A DNA stretch of 64,000 bases from Aliihoeflea aestuarii (GTDB taxonomy: Bacteria; Pseudomonadota; Alphaproteobacteria; Rhizobiales; Rhizobiaceae): contig NZ_JAAAMK010000002.1 of assembly GCF_024105665.1 (NCBI RefSeq), forward strand, positions 186,001 through 250,000, written 5' to 3'. Of this stretch, positions 7,699 through 17,926 are shown piece after piece; position 1 is the stretch's first letter; every line of letters begins with the position of its first letter. The position numbers were made by a program, and so were the translations under genes. The notes below the pieces were generated by a model that saw nothing but the letters and a program-made list of their open reading frames with translations, ran no database searches and was not told where the DNA came from.

Positions 7699-9588
7699 AT
7701 GCTGACATGGTTGCGCGGCAAGACCGGATCTTTGATGGTGAAGCTGCTGCTTGGCCTGCTCGTCATCAGCTTCGCGGTCTGGGGCATTTCCGGCCAGATT
7801 TTCACAGGCGTCGGCAACCATGTCGCCCAGGTGGGCGACACACGCATTTCCGCGAATGAATATCGCCTCGCCTACGATCGGCAGATGCAGTCGCTTTCGC
7901 AGCAATTCGGCTCGCGCATCACGCGGGAGCAGGCGCGTGCCTTCGGCCTCGACCAGCAGGTCATGGGTCAGTTGATCGCCGGCGCGGTTCTCGACGAACA
8001 GGCGCGCGAGATGGGTCTTGGCCTTTCCGACGACAGGCTGGCGGCGCTCGTCGGTCAGGACCCCGCCTTCCTCAACTCCAGCGGCCAGTTCGACCGCAAC
8101 CAATTCGACTTCGTCCTGCAGCAGGTGGGCATGCATCCGCGCGACTACAGGCGCACTCGCGAACAACTGGCAATCCGCCAGCAGATCATCGAGGCCGTCT
8201 CCGACGGCATGGCCGCGCCGGACACCTTTTTGACGGCGATGGCGCTCTATCAGGGCGAAGACCGCACCGCCAAATATCTGGTCATCGATCCCGCGCGCAT
8301 CGATCCCATCGGCGATCCGGCAGATGACGTTCTTCAAGCCTGGTTCGACGAGAACGCGTCCAATTACGCAGCGCCGGAGTATCGATCGATCGAATATGTG
8401 CGCCTGGAGCCGGATACCATCGCGGATCCGACCTCCATCAGCGACGAGGACGTCACAGCGTTTTATGAAAGCCATCGCGATTCGTTCAGCGAAGCGGAGC
8501 AGCGTACGATCAGCCAGATCGTTTTTCCCGATACGGCATCGGCCGAGGCGGCAGCCGAGCGCCTGGCTTCGGGCGACGTCACATTCGACGAAATCCCCCA
8601 GGAGCTCGGCCGCACGACGGACGACCTGACGCTCGGCACCTTCACGCGCGAAGAACTGCCCGACCCGGCGATAGCCGACGCCGTGTTCACGCTGGAGGAA
8701 GGCGAGACGAGCGGCGTCATCGCCGGCGCCTTCGGATCGCTGATCGCGCGCGTTGACGAGATTCAGGCCGAGGCCGTTCGCCCCATCGCGGATGTTACCG
8801 ATGAAATTCGCGAAGAGATCGCGCTGGACGAGGCAAGCCGCATTCTCCTCGACGTCTACGATTCCTATGAAGACACGCGTGCAGGCGGCGCAAGCCTGCG
8901 CGAGGCGGCCGAGCAGAACCGCCTCGATGTCGTGACCATAGAGGCGATCGATGCGGTCGGCCTCGATCCCCAAGGCAACGAAGTTACTGACATTCCGTCC
9001 GCGCAGGAGGTGCTCGAACAGGCGTTCGAAGCAGAACCCAATGCCGAAAATGCGCCCCTTCCTCTTGCCGGCAACGGCTACCTCTTCTTCGAGGTGACGG
9101 ATGTGACCCCTGCTCGCGAGCGGACGCTGGACGAGGTGCGCGACACAGCCCTTGCCGATTGGCGCGCGCAGGAAACCGCGCGCAATCTTTCCGATCGCGC
9201 CAACGAGATTGCCGCTCGGCTCGAAGACGGCGATGCTATGAGCGAGATAGCCGGCGAACTCGGTATCGAGGTTCAGACCAAGCGTGGCCTTCGTCGCGGC
9301 GCGGACGATGTCGATCTTGGACGCGACGGCGTCGCGACCGCCTTTTCCGTTCCGCTGAACGGCATCGAGACGATCGCCTCGAATGAGGGCAACCGGCAAA
9401 TCGTCCTTCAGGTCACGGAAGTGTTCGCGCCGGCCAACGCATCGGGCGACACGCTGCCGGCAAACGTCGCGCAGAATCAGGCCGGAGCACTCGCCGACGA
9501 CCTGCTCGATCAACTGATCGAGCGTTTGCAGGCGCAGTATCCGGTAACCGTCAACCAGAATGCCGCACAGCAGGCGCTGAACTTTTAG
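7699..9588 (+). CDS. ppiD: Membrane-anchored SurA/PpiD-type peptidyl-prolyl isomerase
   Basis: A 629-residue chaperone of the PpiD type. A short basic N-terminus precedes a single membrane anchor ([20 protein letters not shown]). A SurA-like N-terminal chaperone region follows (about residues 35-240), then a PpiC-type rotamase domain (about 240-380) and a long C-terminal region. PpiD works in the periplasm near the Sec translocon on newly exported proteins. The rotamase domain is divergent, so catalysis is not certain. I prefer ATG 7699 over the TTG 6 bases upstream because GGGAA lies 8 bases before it. The trp-moa genes follow with a 13-base gap, a common order in Hyphomicrobiales. Confidence 0.9.
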   Translation: MLTWLRGKTGSLMVKLLLGLLVISFAVWGISGQIFTGVGNHVAQVGDTRISANEYRLAYDRQMQSLSQQFGSRITREQARAFGLDQQVMGQLIAGAVLDEQAREMGLGLSDDRLAALVGQDPAFLNSSGQFDRNQFDFVLQQVGMHPRDYRRTREQLAIRQQIIEAVSDGMAAPDTFLTAMALYQGEDRTAKYLVIDPARIDPIGDPADDVLQAWFDENASNYAAPEYRSIEYVRLEPDTIADPTSISDEDVTAFYESHRDSFSEAEQRTISQIVFPDTASAEAAAERLASGDVTFDEIPQELGRTTDDLTLGTFTREELPDPAIADAVFTLEEGETSGVIAGAFGSLIARVDEIQAEAVRPIADVTDEIREEIALDEASRILLDVYDSYEDTRAGGASLREAAEQNRLDVVTIEAIDAVGLDPQGNEVTDIPSAQEVLEQAFEAEPNAENAPLPLAGNGYLFFEVTDVTPARERTLDEVRDTALADWRAQETARNLSDRANEIAARLEDGDAMSEIAGELGIEVQTKRGLRRGADDVDLGRDGVATAFSVPLNGIETIASNEGNRQIVLQVTEVFAPANASGDTLPANVAQNQAGALADDLLDQLIERLQAQYPVTVNQNAAQQALNF

Positions 9589-9601
9589 GACCGGCACCCG
9601 A

Positions 9602-10627
9602 ATGGCGGATCTGAAGACACATATCGCTCACGTCGCCTCGGGAGGCAGGCTTTCCTTCGAGGCGGCGCGCGAGGCGTTCGACATCATGATGTCGGGCGAA
9701 GCGACGCCAAGCCAGATCGGCGGTTTTCTGATGGGACTGCGCGTGCGCGGCGAAACGGTTCCCGAGATTTCAGGCGCCGTGGCGACGATGCGCGCGAAGA
9801 TGCTGCGCGTCGAAGCGCCCGCCGACGCGGTGGACATTGTCGGAACGGGCGGCGACGGGTCTGGCTCATACAATGTGTCGACCTGCGCGGCGTTCATCGT
9901 CGCCGGAACCGGCGTGCCCGTCGCCAAGCATGGCAATCGTGCCTTGTCGTCCAAATCGGGCGCTGCCGATGCGCTCGCAGCGCTCGGCGTCAATATCGAG
10001 CTTGGACCGCGTGAGATCGCCGCCTGCATTCGCGAGGCGGGCCTGGGCTTCATGTTCGCACCGGCGCATCACGCCGCGATGCGCCATGTCGGGCCCAGCC
10101 GGGTCGAGCTTGGCACGAGGACGATCTTCAATCTGCTCGGCCCCCTTTCCAACCCGGCGGGCGTGAAGCGGCAGCTTGTTGGCGTCTACTCGCCGGACTG
10201 GCTCGAACCGATCGCGGAGGTTCTGAAAAAGCTCGGTTCCGATCATGTCTGGGTGGTGCATGGCGAGGGCCTTGACGAGATGACAACGACCGGCGCGACA
10301 CAGGTCGCGGCCGTCGAAAACGGCGAAATCCACACCTTCGAGATCTTTCCTGAACAGCTCGGGTTGGCACGCGCCCGGCCGGACGACCTGAAAGGCGGCG
10401 ATGCGCAGGCGAATGCGGCCGCGCTGAAGGCCGTTCTTGACGGCGCAAAGAACCCGTACCGTGATATCGCGGTCCTGAATGCCGGCGGCGCGCTTGTCGT
10501 GGCCGGTCGGGCCAAGACCCTCGAAATCGGTATCGATCTCGCGCATGATGCCATCGATACCGGCAAGGCCCGCCAGTGTCTTGCCGATTTGATTGCCGTT
10601 TCCAACCGATCCGGACCGACCTCATGA
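9602..10627 (+). CDS. trpD: Anthranilate phosphoribosyltransferase
   Basis: TrpD joins anthranilate to phosphoribosyl pyrophosphate in tryptophan synthesis. The 341-residue protein shows the glycine-rich phosphoribosyl pyrophosphate loop [14 protein letters not shown]. Further downstream are the conserved [15 protein letters not shown] and [10 protein letters not shown], which contact the substrates. Length is typical. It is the first of four genes whose junctions are all 4-base ATGA overlaps (trpD/trpC, trpC/moaC, moaC/moeA), so their translation is probably coupled. No attenuator or leader peptide is visible upstream. The promoter may be the ppiD one. Confidence 0.97.
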   Translation: MADLKTHIAHVASGGRLSFEAAREAFDIMMSGEATPSQIGGFLMGLRVRGETVPEISGAVATMRAKMLRVEAPADAVDIVGTGGDGSGSYNVSTCAAFIVAGTGVPVAKHGNRALSSKSGAADALAALGVNIELGPREIAACIREAGLGFMFAPAHHAAMRHVGPSRVELGTRTIFNLLGPLSNPAGVKRQLVGVYSPDWLEPIAEVLKKLGSDHVWVVHGEGLDEMTTTGATQVAAVENGEIHTFEIFPEQLGLARARPDDLKGGDAQANAAALKAVLDGAKNPYRDIAVLNAGGALVVAGRAKTLEIGIDLAHDAIDTGKARQCLADLIAVSNRSGPTS

Positions 10628-11418
10628 CCGACATCTTGCACAAGATCGAAGCCTACAAGCGCGAAGAAATCGCGAGCGCCAAGGCGAAGCGGCCGATTGC
10701 GGATGTCGAGGCGGCTGCGCGCGACATGGATGTTCCGCGTGATTTCATCGGTGCGCTTCGGGCGAAGCATGATGAAGGCTGGCCGGCGCTCATCGCGGAA
10801 ATCAAGAAGGCCAGCCCGTCGAAAGGTCTGATCAGGGCCGATTTCGATCCGCCGGCGCTCGCCCGCGCCTATGAGGCGGGCGGTGCGGCCTGCCTGTCCG
10901 TCCTGACGGACGGACCGTCCTTCCAGGGCGCGGCGAGCTACCTGACGGAAGCGCGCGCCGCCACCGCCCTGCCCGCGCTGCGCAAGGATTTCCTGTTCGA
11001 CCCGTATCAGGTTTTCGAAGCCCGCGCCTGGGGCGCGGATGCGATCCTGATCATCATGGCAAGCGTCGACGACGTGCTGGCGAGAGAACTCGAGGATGTC
11101 GCATCGCAGCTCGAAATGGCTTCCCTCATCGAGGTGCACGACGAGGCGGAGACGCATCGCGCCCTGCAACTCCACTCGCCGCTGATCGGTATCAACAATC
11201 GCGACCTGCGGACCTTCGAAGTCGATCTGGCCACGTCCGAACGTCTTGCTAAACTGATTCCGGACGATCGGATCGTCATCGCCGAGAGCGGCATCTTCAC
11301 GAGCGACGATTGTGTCCGCCTTGGCAGAAGCGGCATCGACACGTTTCTGGTCGGCGAAAGCCTGATGCGTCAGGACGATGTCGCGGCCGCGACACGCACA
11401 TTGCTGGACGCCGCATGA
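10624..11418 (+). CDS. trpC: Indole-3-glycerol phosphate synthase
   Basis: TrpC closes the indole ring from carboxyphenylamino-deoxyribulose phosphate, the step after TrpD and TrpF. The 264-residue TIM-barrel protein has the characteristic [12 protein letters not shown] near residue 60, then [11 protein letters not shown] with the second catalytic lysine, GINNRDL, and IAESGI. It is a stand-alone enzyme, not fused to TrpF as in E. coli. ATG 10624 overlaps the trpD stop (ATGA). An upstream extension inside trpD is not needed. Confidence 0.97.
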   Translation: MTDILHKIEAYKREEIASAKAKRPIADVEAAARDMDVPRDFIGALRAKHDEGWPALIAEIKKASPSKGLIRADFDPPALARAYEAGGAACLSVLTDGPSFQGAASYLTEARAATALPALRKDFLFDPYQVFEARAWGADAILIIMASVDDVLARELEDVASQLEMASLIEVHDEAETHRALQLHSPLIGINNRDLRTFEVDLATSERLAKLIPDDRIVIAESGIFTSDDCVRLGRSGIDTFLVGESLMRQDDVAAATRTLLDAA

Positions 11419-11897
11419 GCCGGTTGACGCACATCGCACCGGGCGGAGAGGCGCATATGGTCGATGTGGGCGGCAAGGACGCGACGCAGCGCATTGCCGT
11501 CGCCGAAGGACAGGTTCGGATGGACGCGGCGACACTGGCCGCAATCCTGGCCGGAAATGCGAAGAAGGGCGACGTTCTGGGAACGTCACGGCTGGCAGGC
11601 ATCATGGCCGCCAAAAAGACGGCGGACCTCATTCCGCTTTGTCATCCGCTCCTGTTGACGAAGATCGTCGTGGACATCGAACCTGACGATGCCCTGCCCG
11701 GCTTTAAGGTACGGGCCGAAGTGCGTCTTTCTGGCCAGACCGGCGTGGAAATGGAAGCACTCACCGCCGTCTCGGTTGCCTGCCTGACGATTTATGACAT
11801 GGCCAAGGCCCTGGATAAGGCGATGACGATCGGCGAAATCCGGTTGATCGAAAAAGCGGGTGGCAAATCGGGCGATTTCAGACGGCCGGAATCATGA
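11415..11897 (+). CDS. moaC: Cyclic pyranopterin monophosphate synthase
   Basis: MoaC converts the MoaA product into cyclic pyranopterin monophosphate, the first committed intermediate of the molybdenum cofactor. The 160-residue protein shows [12 protein letters not shown], the catalytic-lysine region [19 protein letters not shown], and the closing KAGGKSGDF. Length is as expected. It is coupled by ATGA to trpC before it and to moeA after it. moaA, moaD and moaE are not in the window. Confidence 0.97.
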   Translation: MSRLTHIAPGGEAHMVDVGGKDATQRIAVAEGQVRMDAATLAAILAGNAKKGDVLGTSRLAGIMAAKKTADLIPLCHPLLLTKIVVDIEPDDALPGFKVRAEVRLSGQTGVEMEALTAVSVACLTIYDMAKALDKAMTIGEIRLIEKAGGKSGDFRRPES

Positions 11898-13105
11898 GCC
11901 TCATTCCGGTCGATGAAGCGCTTGCCCGCCTGCTCGGCGACGTCGAGCGGCTCAGGACCGAATATGTCGCGCTGCCAGATGCGCTGGGACGCGTCCTCGC
12001 CGAGCCGGTAACGGCACTTCGCACGCACCCGCCCTTCGACGCCTCCGCGATGGACGGCTACGCGGTAAGAGCGTCCGACATTGCAACGGTTCCGACGGTT
12101 TTGACCGTTATCGGGGAATCGGCCGCCGGAAGGCGTTTCATAGGACATGTCGATGACGGGCAGGCCGTTCGCATATTCACCGGCGCACCAATGCCGGACG
12201 GTGCCGACACGATCCTCATTCAGGAAAACGCCGAGCGCGCGGGCGATATGATCACCGCGATGGAAGTGGTGGCCAAGGGACGCCACATTCGCGGCGCCGG
12301 ACTGGATTTCAGGCAAGGCGAGCCCCTGCTCGAACCGGGTCGACGCATCGATCCTGCTGCGCTCGCGCTGATCGCGGCGGCCGATCTCACGCAAGTTCCG
12401 GTCGTCAGGAGACCGCGTGTCGGCATTATCGCCACCGGCGACGAACTGGTCGAACCGGGCCGGTTGCGGACGGATGATCAGATCGTTGCGTCGAACAATT
12501 TCGGAATTGCCGGAATCGTACATGAAGGCGGCGGCGAACCGGTAGACTTCGGCATCGTCCCGGACGACGAATTTGCGATCGGCGAAACGCTGGACAGAGC
12601 GATGGCAGGCGGTTGCGACATCGTCGTCACGCTTGGCGGTGCGTCTGTGGGCGATCACGACCTGACGGCAAAGGTATTTGCCGCGAAAAGCATCGATCTG
12701 GCCTTCTGGAAGATCGCGATGCGCCCCGGCAAGCCGATAATGGCCGGTCGTCGTGGTGATACGCGTTTTCTCGGCCTGCCGGGTAACCCCGTCTCGGCCA
12801 TGGTGTGCGCCCATCTTTTCCTTCGTCCGCTGGTTGCGCGCATGCTGGGCACTTCGACCACGACGAACATTTGGCGTGCGCGCCTTGCCACACCCATGGC
12901 AGCGAATGAGCAGCGACAGGATTATGTACGCGCCATTGCCCGTAACGTGCCCGATGGCATCGTCGTGGAGCCGATGTCCGTTCAGGATTCGTCCATGCTG
13001 AAGAGCCTTGCCATGGCCAATGCGCTGATCTTGAGACCACCTCATGCGCCGGCAGCGTCCAAGGGCGATGTTTGCGATATCGTCGTCTTGAGACACATCA
13101 CCTGA
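11894..13105 (+). CDS. moeA: Molybdopterin molybdenumtransferase
   Basis: MoeA inserts molybdate into adenylylated molybdopterin. The 403-residue protein begins with the family's [10 protein letters not shown], followed by the conserved [10 protein letters not shown]. It then shows [34 protein letters not shown] and [14 protein letters not shown], which build the active site, and a C-terminal beta domain (domain IV). Length is typical. It is the last gene of the ATGA-coupled chain. In many Hyphomicrobiales lexA follows moeA. Here the next gene is a BA14K gene 131 bases away. Confidence 0.96.
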   Translation: MSLIPVDEALARLLGDVERLRTEYVALPDALGRVLAEPVTALRTHPPFDASAMDGYAVRASDIATVPTVLTVIGESAAGRRFIGHVDDGQAVRIFTGAPMPDGADTILIQENAERAGDMITAMEVVAKGRHIRGAGLDFRQGEPLLEPGRRIDPAALALIAAADLTQVPVVRRPRVGIIATGDELVEPGRLRTDDQIVASNNFGIAGIVHEGGGEPVDFGIVPDDEFAIGETLDRAMAGGCDIVVTLGGASVGDHDLTAKVFAAKSIDLAFWKIAMRPGKPIMAGRRGDTRFLGLPGNPVSAMVCAHLFLRPLVARMLGTSTTTNIWRARLATPMAANEQRQDYVRAIARNVPDGIVVEPMSVQDSSMLKSLAMANALILRPPHAPAASKGDVCDIVVLRHIT

Positions 13106-13236
13106 TCGTGACGCTCACTTGCGAAGAATTGCGCGAATGCAATCTCCCATCAGGGAACCGCGGACGCGCGAGAACCGTTTCTGGCAGTAAAGGGACTGCG
13201 TGAAGGCTTGGCCTCACGAGTTTGCGGAGTTTCGTC

Positions 13237-13740
13237 ATGAAAAAGCTGTTCACGAGTATATGCGCGGCCGCTATGATGGCAGTTTTCAGTGCTCCTGTAC
13301 CTGCGGTGGCGCAGGATCGCAGCGGGCTGACTGTGGAGCAGATGTTGCGCGGTCCCGATCGAGGCCGGCGCGATGGTAGCTACCGCGAAGGCTATCGAGA
13401 CCGCGGCTATTACCGCGAACGCGGCGGCCCGCGCTACCGGGATCGCGATCGCTGGCATGGCCAGCGCTCGGGATGGTATCGAGGCCATCGCGGATATAGA
13501 GATTATCGTCCTGGCTATCGTCGTTACGATGGTTTCTGGTTCCCGCCGGCCGCTTTCATAACCGGAGCAATCGTCGGCGGCGCGATCGCGTCGCAGCCCG
13601 CTCCACGCGGTTACGCTCGCGACTACGGCAGCGCGCATGAGAACTGGTGCTACAACCGTTACCGGTCCTATCGGGCTTATGACAATACGTTCCAGCCCTA
13701 CAACGGGCCGCGCCGTGAGTGCCGTTCGCCCTATTATTGA
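13237..13740 (+). CDS. BA14K family secreted protein
   Basis: A 167-residue exported protein. A signal peptide ([20 protein letters not shown], cleavage near AVAQ) precedes a long low-complexity region of Arg, Gly, Tyr and Asp. A hydrophobic Gly/Ala stretch ([14 protein letters not shown]) follows. The C-terminal ~45 residues match the BA14K signature: [20 protein letters not shown], then [12 protein letters not shown]14K is an immunoreactive Brucella protein with proposed lectin-like behaviour; its physiological role is unsettled. ATG 13237 has GGAG 8 bases upstream. A strong terminator follows directly. Confidence 0.88.
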   Translation: MKKLFTSICAAAMMAVFSAPVPAVAQDRSGLTVEQMLRGPDRGRRDGSYREGYRDRGYYRERGGPRYRDRDRWHGQRSGWYRGHRGYRDYRPGYRRYDGFWFPPAAFITGAIVGGAIASQPAPRGYARDYGSAHENWCYNRYRSYRAYDNTFQPYNGPRRECRSPYY

Positions 13741-13757
13741 TAACCTGATGGTGACAT

Positions 13758-13788
13758 GAAAAGGCGGCCGATAGGCCGCTTTTTTTTA
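13758..13788. terminator. Rho-independent terminator, bidirectional
   Basis: GCGGCC (13764-13769) and GGCCGC (13774-13779) enclose GATA, with AAAA before and eight T after. The symmetry lets it serve both the BA14K gene and the convergent Anbu gene, whose stop codon overlaps its end. Confidence 0.9.
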
Positions 13789-14514
13789 ACCTGGAAAATC
13801 CGGCAGGCTGCGAAAGGCGTTTCTGAGCGCATCCGACCAACCATCGGATATCTGGCGATAATAGGGATCGTCAGCACCCACGCGCTTTTGCAGCGCGATC
13901 TTATAAGTGTCGCGCTCCATGAACAGCATGTCGAGCGGCAATCCGACCGACAGGTTCGATTTGAGTGTGGAATCGAACGAGACCATCAAAAGCTTCGCGG
14001 TCTCCGCGAAAGTCATCTGCGGGTCGTAAGCCCGAACCAAAATCGGCTTGCCATATTTGGTTTCGCCGATCTGAAAGAACGGCGTATCGTCCGACGACTC
14101 GATGAAATTTCCTTCCGGATAGATCATGAACAGGCGTGGTTCGGACCCGCGCATCTGCCCACCCAGAATGAACGATGCGCCGAACGCATCCGCGTTCTGG
14201 CCGACGGGCGCTGAATTCGTGATCACTTCCTTGACAGTGTCGCCGACCAGTCGTGCCGTCTGGAACATCGACGGCGTCTCGAGGATGGACGGCGCGCGCT
14301 CTGCATGGGCCTTGCTTCGCTCGTCCAGCAGGCTGACGACGGCCTGCGTGGTGGCCAGATTTCCCGCCGACAGAAGGACGATGACGCGCTCGCCTTCCTT
14401 CTTCCAGACGGTCATCTTGCGAAAACTCGAAATGCTGTCGATGCCCGCATTCGTCCGCGTATCGGACATGAATACGAGCCCCCGATCGATCTTGAGGCCA
14501 ACGCAGTAGGTCAT
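13786..14514 (-). CDS. Anbu, bacterial proteasome homologue
   Basis: A 242-residue Ntn-hydrolase of the Anbu (bacterial proteasome homologue) family. The mature enzyme would start at Thr2 (MTYCVGLK), the catalytic N-terminal threonine of proteasome beta subunits. Further family features are LVFMSDTRTNAG, an Asp-containing strand, and the VSFDSTLKSNLSVG segment. Known work shows Anbu forms open lock-washer rings; its substrate and function remain unresolved. It is the last gene of a four-gene minus-strand set: ATP-grasp, alpha-E, transglutaminase, Anbu. This is the genetic company seen for anbu in many bacteria. Spacing to the transglutaminase gene is 34 bases. Confidence 0.92.
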   Translation of the reverse strand: MTYCVGLKIDRGLVFMSDTRTNAGIDSISSFRKMTVWKKEGERVIVLLSAGNLATTQAVVSLLDERSKAHAERAPSILETPSMFQTARLVGDTVKEVITNSAPVGQNADAFGASFILGGQMRGSEPRLFMIYPEGNFIESSDDTPFFQIGETKYGKPILVRAYDPQMTFAETAKLLMVSFDSTLKSNLSVGLPLDMLFMERDTYKIALQKRVGADDPYYRQISDGWSDALRNAFRSLPDFPG

Positions 14515-14548
14515 CGAATCGCCACATAAGGAAAAGCGCAGGCGAAGA

Positions 14549-15343
14549 TTACTGCTCGACTGTTATGTGGACTTCAAGCCGTTCCTGCGCCTGTCCCTGA
14601 CGGATTCCCGCGACCGGCGTAGCGTCGCGATAATCGCGACCGAACGCGACGCGCACATAACGCTCGTCCGGCGACATGGCGTTCGAAACGTCGAACCCGA
14701 CCCAGCCCAGCCCCGAAACATGCGCTTCGGCCCAGGCGTGGCTGGCGACCTGATGGTCGGTGTGATCAAGAAGCAGGTAGCCGCTGACATATCGCGCGGG
14801 AAAACCGGCGGCGCGCAGAACGGCGATGAAGATATGCGCATGGTCCTGGCAGACCCCCTGCCCGGCTATTAAAGCCTCATGCGCGGTCGTCGCCGCGGTG
14901 GTGGTGCCGGTTACGTAGGATACGCGCGATTTTATCTCGTCCATCAGATCATGCAGCCGTGCAAGAAGATCCGGTCCCTCAAGCGAACCGGAGAGCGCAA
15001 AAATTTCAGGCGTCCGCGCGGTCAACGGCGTCTCGCGCTCGAAAAGCCAAAGCGGCGCGAAGCCGGTATGGGGGCCGGAAACACCCGTGCGGTCGATCGT
15101 TGTGACCAGTCCCTTTGCGGTGACGGTGACGGTCGAAGCGCCGGGCTGTGTGCTAAGCAACCGGCTCTGATTGCCGAAGTGGTCTATGAAACGAACCTCC
15201 TCCTGCGCCCCCTCAAAAGTCAGTTCCCAGCGCTCAACTGTTTGCAGCGCATCGCTACGCGGTGTCAGCCGAACGCGTTGCAAAGCGTAGGGCAACCCCT
15301 GATCGTAGCTGTATGTGGTCTGGTGGACGATGTTGAGCAGCAT
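14549..15343 (-). CDS. Transglutaminase-like cysteine peptidase/ligase of the Anbu cluster
   Basis: A 264-residue protein with an N-terminal bacterial transglutaminase-like beta domain (about residues 1-110) and a C-terminal papain-fold core. The catalytic triad is visible: Cys165 in GQGVCQDHAH, His202 in ASHAWAEAHV and Asp218 in VGFDVS. Members of this family (COG1305) sit beside the alpha-E and ATP-grasp genes. Their proposed role is peptide bond formation or hydrolysis on an unknown peptide. The start is 9 bases after the alpha-E stop, so the two are probably coupled. No signal peptide is present, so it should act in the cytoplasm. Confidence 0.9.
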   Translation of the reverse strand: MLLNIVHQTTYSYDQGLPYALQRVRLTPRSDALQTVERWELTFEGAQEEVRFIDHFGNQSRLLSTQPGASTVTVTAKGLVTTIDRTGVSGPHTGFAPLWLFERETPLTARTPEIFALSGSLEGPDLLARLHDLMDEIKSRVSYVTGTTTAATTAHEALIAGQGVCQDHAHIFIAVLRAAGFPARYVSGYLLLDHTDHQVASHAWAEAHVSGLGWVGFDVSNAMSPDERYVRVAFGRDYRDATPVAGIRQGQAQERLEVHITVEQ

Positions 15344-15352
15344 GGTCCGACC

Positions 15353-16294
15353 TCAAAAAAAGCGATAATCACGAGCGACCTGGTCACCCAACCGGTTCGT
15401 CCGCAAGATGACGTCGGTCAGAAACTCGTGCAGCCCCTCATCGAGAACGTCCTTGATCCGCATCGCCTTGAGCTTGGAGAGCATGTCGGCGCACATTTCA
15501 TGGGACGGGTGGCGAATGCCGTAGTCGCTCGCCAATCCTTCTAGGCTGTCGTCGATCATCCGGTAGCAGAATGCGAGCGACCGGGGCATGCGCCGCGAAA
15601 GCACGAGGAACTCGGCGATATTCGTCGGCTTGTAGGCAGCGTCATAGACCCAGCGATACGAACGATGCGCCGAAACCGAGCGCAGGATCGATTCCCATTG
15701 ATAATTGTCCATCGATGAGCCGACCCACGAGATGGACGGCAGGAGCACGTAATATTTGACGTCGAGAATGCGGGCCGTGTTGTCGGCGCGTTCGATAAAG
15801 ATGCCGAGCTGCGAAAAATCATAGATCTCGTTGCGCAGCATCGTCCCGTGGAATGCGCCACGTATCTGGGCCGTCTCGCGTTTGATCGCGTCGAGAACTT
15901 TGGGAACCTCGCGTTCGTCGAGCGGGCCGGACAGCATGCGGCGAAACGACATCCACGCATCGTTGATGCTTTCCCACGTCTCGCGCGTCAGCGCGGTGCG
16001 CACCATGCGCGCATTCATGCGCGCGGTCTCGATCGAGGACAGGACGCTCGACGAATTCTCGATGTCACGCAGCAGGTAGTCGCACACATTGGCGGCGTTG
16101 AACTCGTCGTGCTTGCTCCGGTATCCGGCCTCGACGCCGCTGGACATGATGACGGACGTCCATTCCTCCGCGTCGCTCTCGTTGCGGGTCAGCGCCATGC
16201 GTAGACCCGCATCGATGAGGCGCGCCATGTTTTCGGCACGCTCGATATAGCGGTTCATCCAGTAAAGGCCGTTGGCCGTGCGTCCAAGAAGCAT
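15353..16294 (-). CDS. Alpha-E domain protein (DUF403)
   Basis: A 313-residue, almost all-helical protein. It opens MLLGRTANGLYWMNRYIERA, the alpha-E signature, and is rich in Glu/Arg pairs such as FIERADNTARILDVKYY. The family occurs with circularly permuted ATP-grasp enzymes and transglutaminase-like proteins, and has been proposed to take part in peptide synthesis or modification. No catalytic mechanism is established. It lies between the ATP-grasp and transglutaminase genes with gaps of 15 and 9 bases. Length is normal and no frameshift is seen. Confidence 0.9.
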   Translation of the reverse strand: MLLGRTANGLYWMNRYIERAENMARLIDAGLRMALTRNESDAEEWTSVIMSSGVEAGYRSKHDEFNAANVCDYLLRDIENSSSVLSSIETARMNARMVRTALTRETWESINDAWMSFRRMLSGPLDEREVPKVLDAIKRETAQIRGAFHGTMLRNEIYDFSQLGIFIERADNTARILDVKYYVLLPSISWVGSSMDNYQWESILRSVSAHRSYRWVYDAAYKPTNIAEFLVLSRRMPRSLAFCYRMIDDSLEGLASDYGIRHPSHEMCADMLSKLKAMRIKDVLDEGLHEFLTDVILRTNRLGDQVARDYRFF

Positions 16295-16309
16295 GTCGGT
16301 CCCTCGCCT

Positions 16310-17722
16310 TCAGTCGTCCAGAACCCATGTGTCCTTCGTGCCGCCCCCTTGGGAGGAGTTGACGACGAGGGATCCGGGCTGAAGCGCGACGCGCGTCAAC
16401 CCACCGGGTACGATGCGGATACGATCCGACACCAGAACGAACGGGCGAAGATCGACATGGCGCGGAGCCAGACCTGCATCTGTCAGGATCGGACAGGTCG
16501 AAAGCGCGAGCGTAGGCTGCGCGATGTAATTGCCGGGACGGGCCTTGAGCTTTTGAGCGAAGGCGTCGCGCTCCTTCTTCGACGCGGCCGGGCCGACCAG
16601 CATCCCGTAACCGCCGGAGCCGTGAACTTCCTTGACGACCAGTTCGCCAAGATGTTCCAGCACATAGGCGAGGCTATCCGGCTCCGAGCACCGCCATGTG
16701 GGAATATTGCCGAGGATCGGCTTGCGTCCCGTGTAGAACTCGACGATCTCGGGCATGTAGGAGTAGATCGCCTTGTCGTCGGCGATGCCCGTTCCCGGCG
16801 CGTTGGCGATGGTTATGTTCCCGGCACGGTAGACATCCATGATGCCCGGAACGCCCAGAACCGAATCCGGATTGAAGCTGAGCGGATCGAGGAAATCGTC
16901 ATCGACGCGACGATAAAGCACGTCGATCTGCTTGTAGCCTTCCGTCGTGCGCATCGCGACATGGCCGTCGACCACGCGCAAATCGTGCCCTTCGACCAGT
17001 TCGACGCCCATATGGTCAGCCAGAAAGGCATGTTCGAAATAGGCGGAGTTGAAGCTGCCTGGCGTCAGGACGGCGATGGTCGGTTGCTCGTCGGCCGAAC
17101 GCGGCGCGACCGCCGCGAGCGATTGGCGCAGCAATTGCGGGTAGTTTTCGACGGGGCGAACCTTGATCCGTTTGAACAGCTCGGGAAAGAGCTGCATCAT
17201 CGTCTCGCGGTTCTCGATCATGTAGGAGACGCCGGACGGTGTCCTGGCATTGTCTTCGAGAACGAAGAAATCGTTCTCGCCGGTCCGCACGATATCGGTG
17301 CCGATGATGTGGGTGTAGACGCCGGCGGGCGGACGAAGACCGATCATCTCGGGCAGGAACGCCACGTTGCCGGCAATCAGTTCCTTCGGGACGCGCCCTG
17401 CCCGCAGAATTTCCTGGCGATGGTAGATGTCTTCGAGAAATGCGTTCAGTGCCTGCACGCGCTGCTCGATGCCCAATGTCAGGCGACGCCATTCCGCACC
17501 GGAGATAATGCGTGGGACGATGTCGAACGGGATCAGGCGCTCAGCGGCATTCTGCTCGCCATACACCGCGAAGGTGATCCCGGTTCGCCGAAAGACGTTC
17601 TCGGCGTCTTTCATCTTTTGACCGAGACGAGCCGTATCCTGCTCGGTGAGCCAGCCGTCATATTCGGAGTATGGATTTCGCAGCCCGGCTTCTTCCGGCC
17701 GCATCTCGTCAAATGCTACCAC
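16310..17722 (-). CDS. Circularly permuted ATP-grasp type 2 protein
   Basis: A 470-residue protein of the circularly permuted ATP-grasp family (old DUF404/DUF407). It has RRTGITFAVYGEQNAAERLI near the N-terminus, the conserved IPFDIVPRIISGAEW, FLPEMIGLRPP, and FFVLEDNARTPSGVSYMIEN. Later segments LVVKEVHGSGGYGMLVGP and IAQPTLALSTCP bind ATP. The family is predicted to form peptide-like bonds. I place the start at GTG 17722, because GGGAG lies 7 bases upstream and the protein then begins VVAFDEMRPEE, as relatives do. The frame is open 17 codons further. It heads the Anbu cluster. Confidence 0.9.
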   Translation of the reverse strand: MVAFDEMRPEEAGLRNPYSEYDGWLTEQDTARLGQKMKDAENVFRRTGITFAVYGEQNAAERLIPFDIVPRIISGAEWRRLTLGIEQRVQALNAFLEDIYHRQEILRAGRVPKELIAGNVAFLPEMIGLRPPAGVYTHIIGTDIVRTGENDFFVLEDNARTPSGVSYMIENRETMMQLFPELFKRIKVRPVENYPQLLRQSLAAVAPRSADEQPTIAVLTPGSFNSAYFEHAFLADHMGVELVEGHDLRVVDGHVAMRTTEGYKQIDVLYRRVDDDFLDPLSFNPDSVLGVPGIMDVYRAGNITIANAPGTGIADDKAIYSYMPEIVEFYTGRKPILGNIPTWRCSEPDSLAYVLEHLGELVVKEVHGSGGYGMLVGPAASKKERDAFAQKLKARPGNYIAQPTLALSTCPILTDAGLAPRHVDLRPFVLVSDRIRIVPGGLTRVALQPGSLVVNSSQGGGTKDTWVLDD

Positions 17723-17926
17723 GCAACAACTCCCATGTTGCTGCATTCGACGTGTTCGATCTGGAAAAAGCAAGTCGCTGGAATGTCGAAGCTCCCCCTT
17801 TTTTGATCCATCGACAGCGACTGCACAATCCTTAGGCGGATTTAACGTCGCTTGGCGCGGGACGGATCTTTAACGCGCTGTCTCACAACGCGTTCCTGAC
17901 TTCGTTCGGGAAGATATGCTGCTTTT

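Noticed and set aside
7558-9597. 679-codon frame antisense to ppiD
   Set aside because: Same shadow effect in GC-rich DNA. No ribosome site and no recognisable domain.
17892-17907. GTTC-N8-GTTC near the ATP-grasp gene as a possible LexA box
   Set aside because: The spacer is 8 bases, not 7. The alphaproteobacterial operator is strict in spacing.
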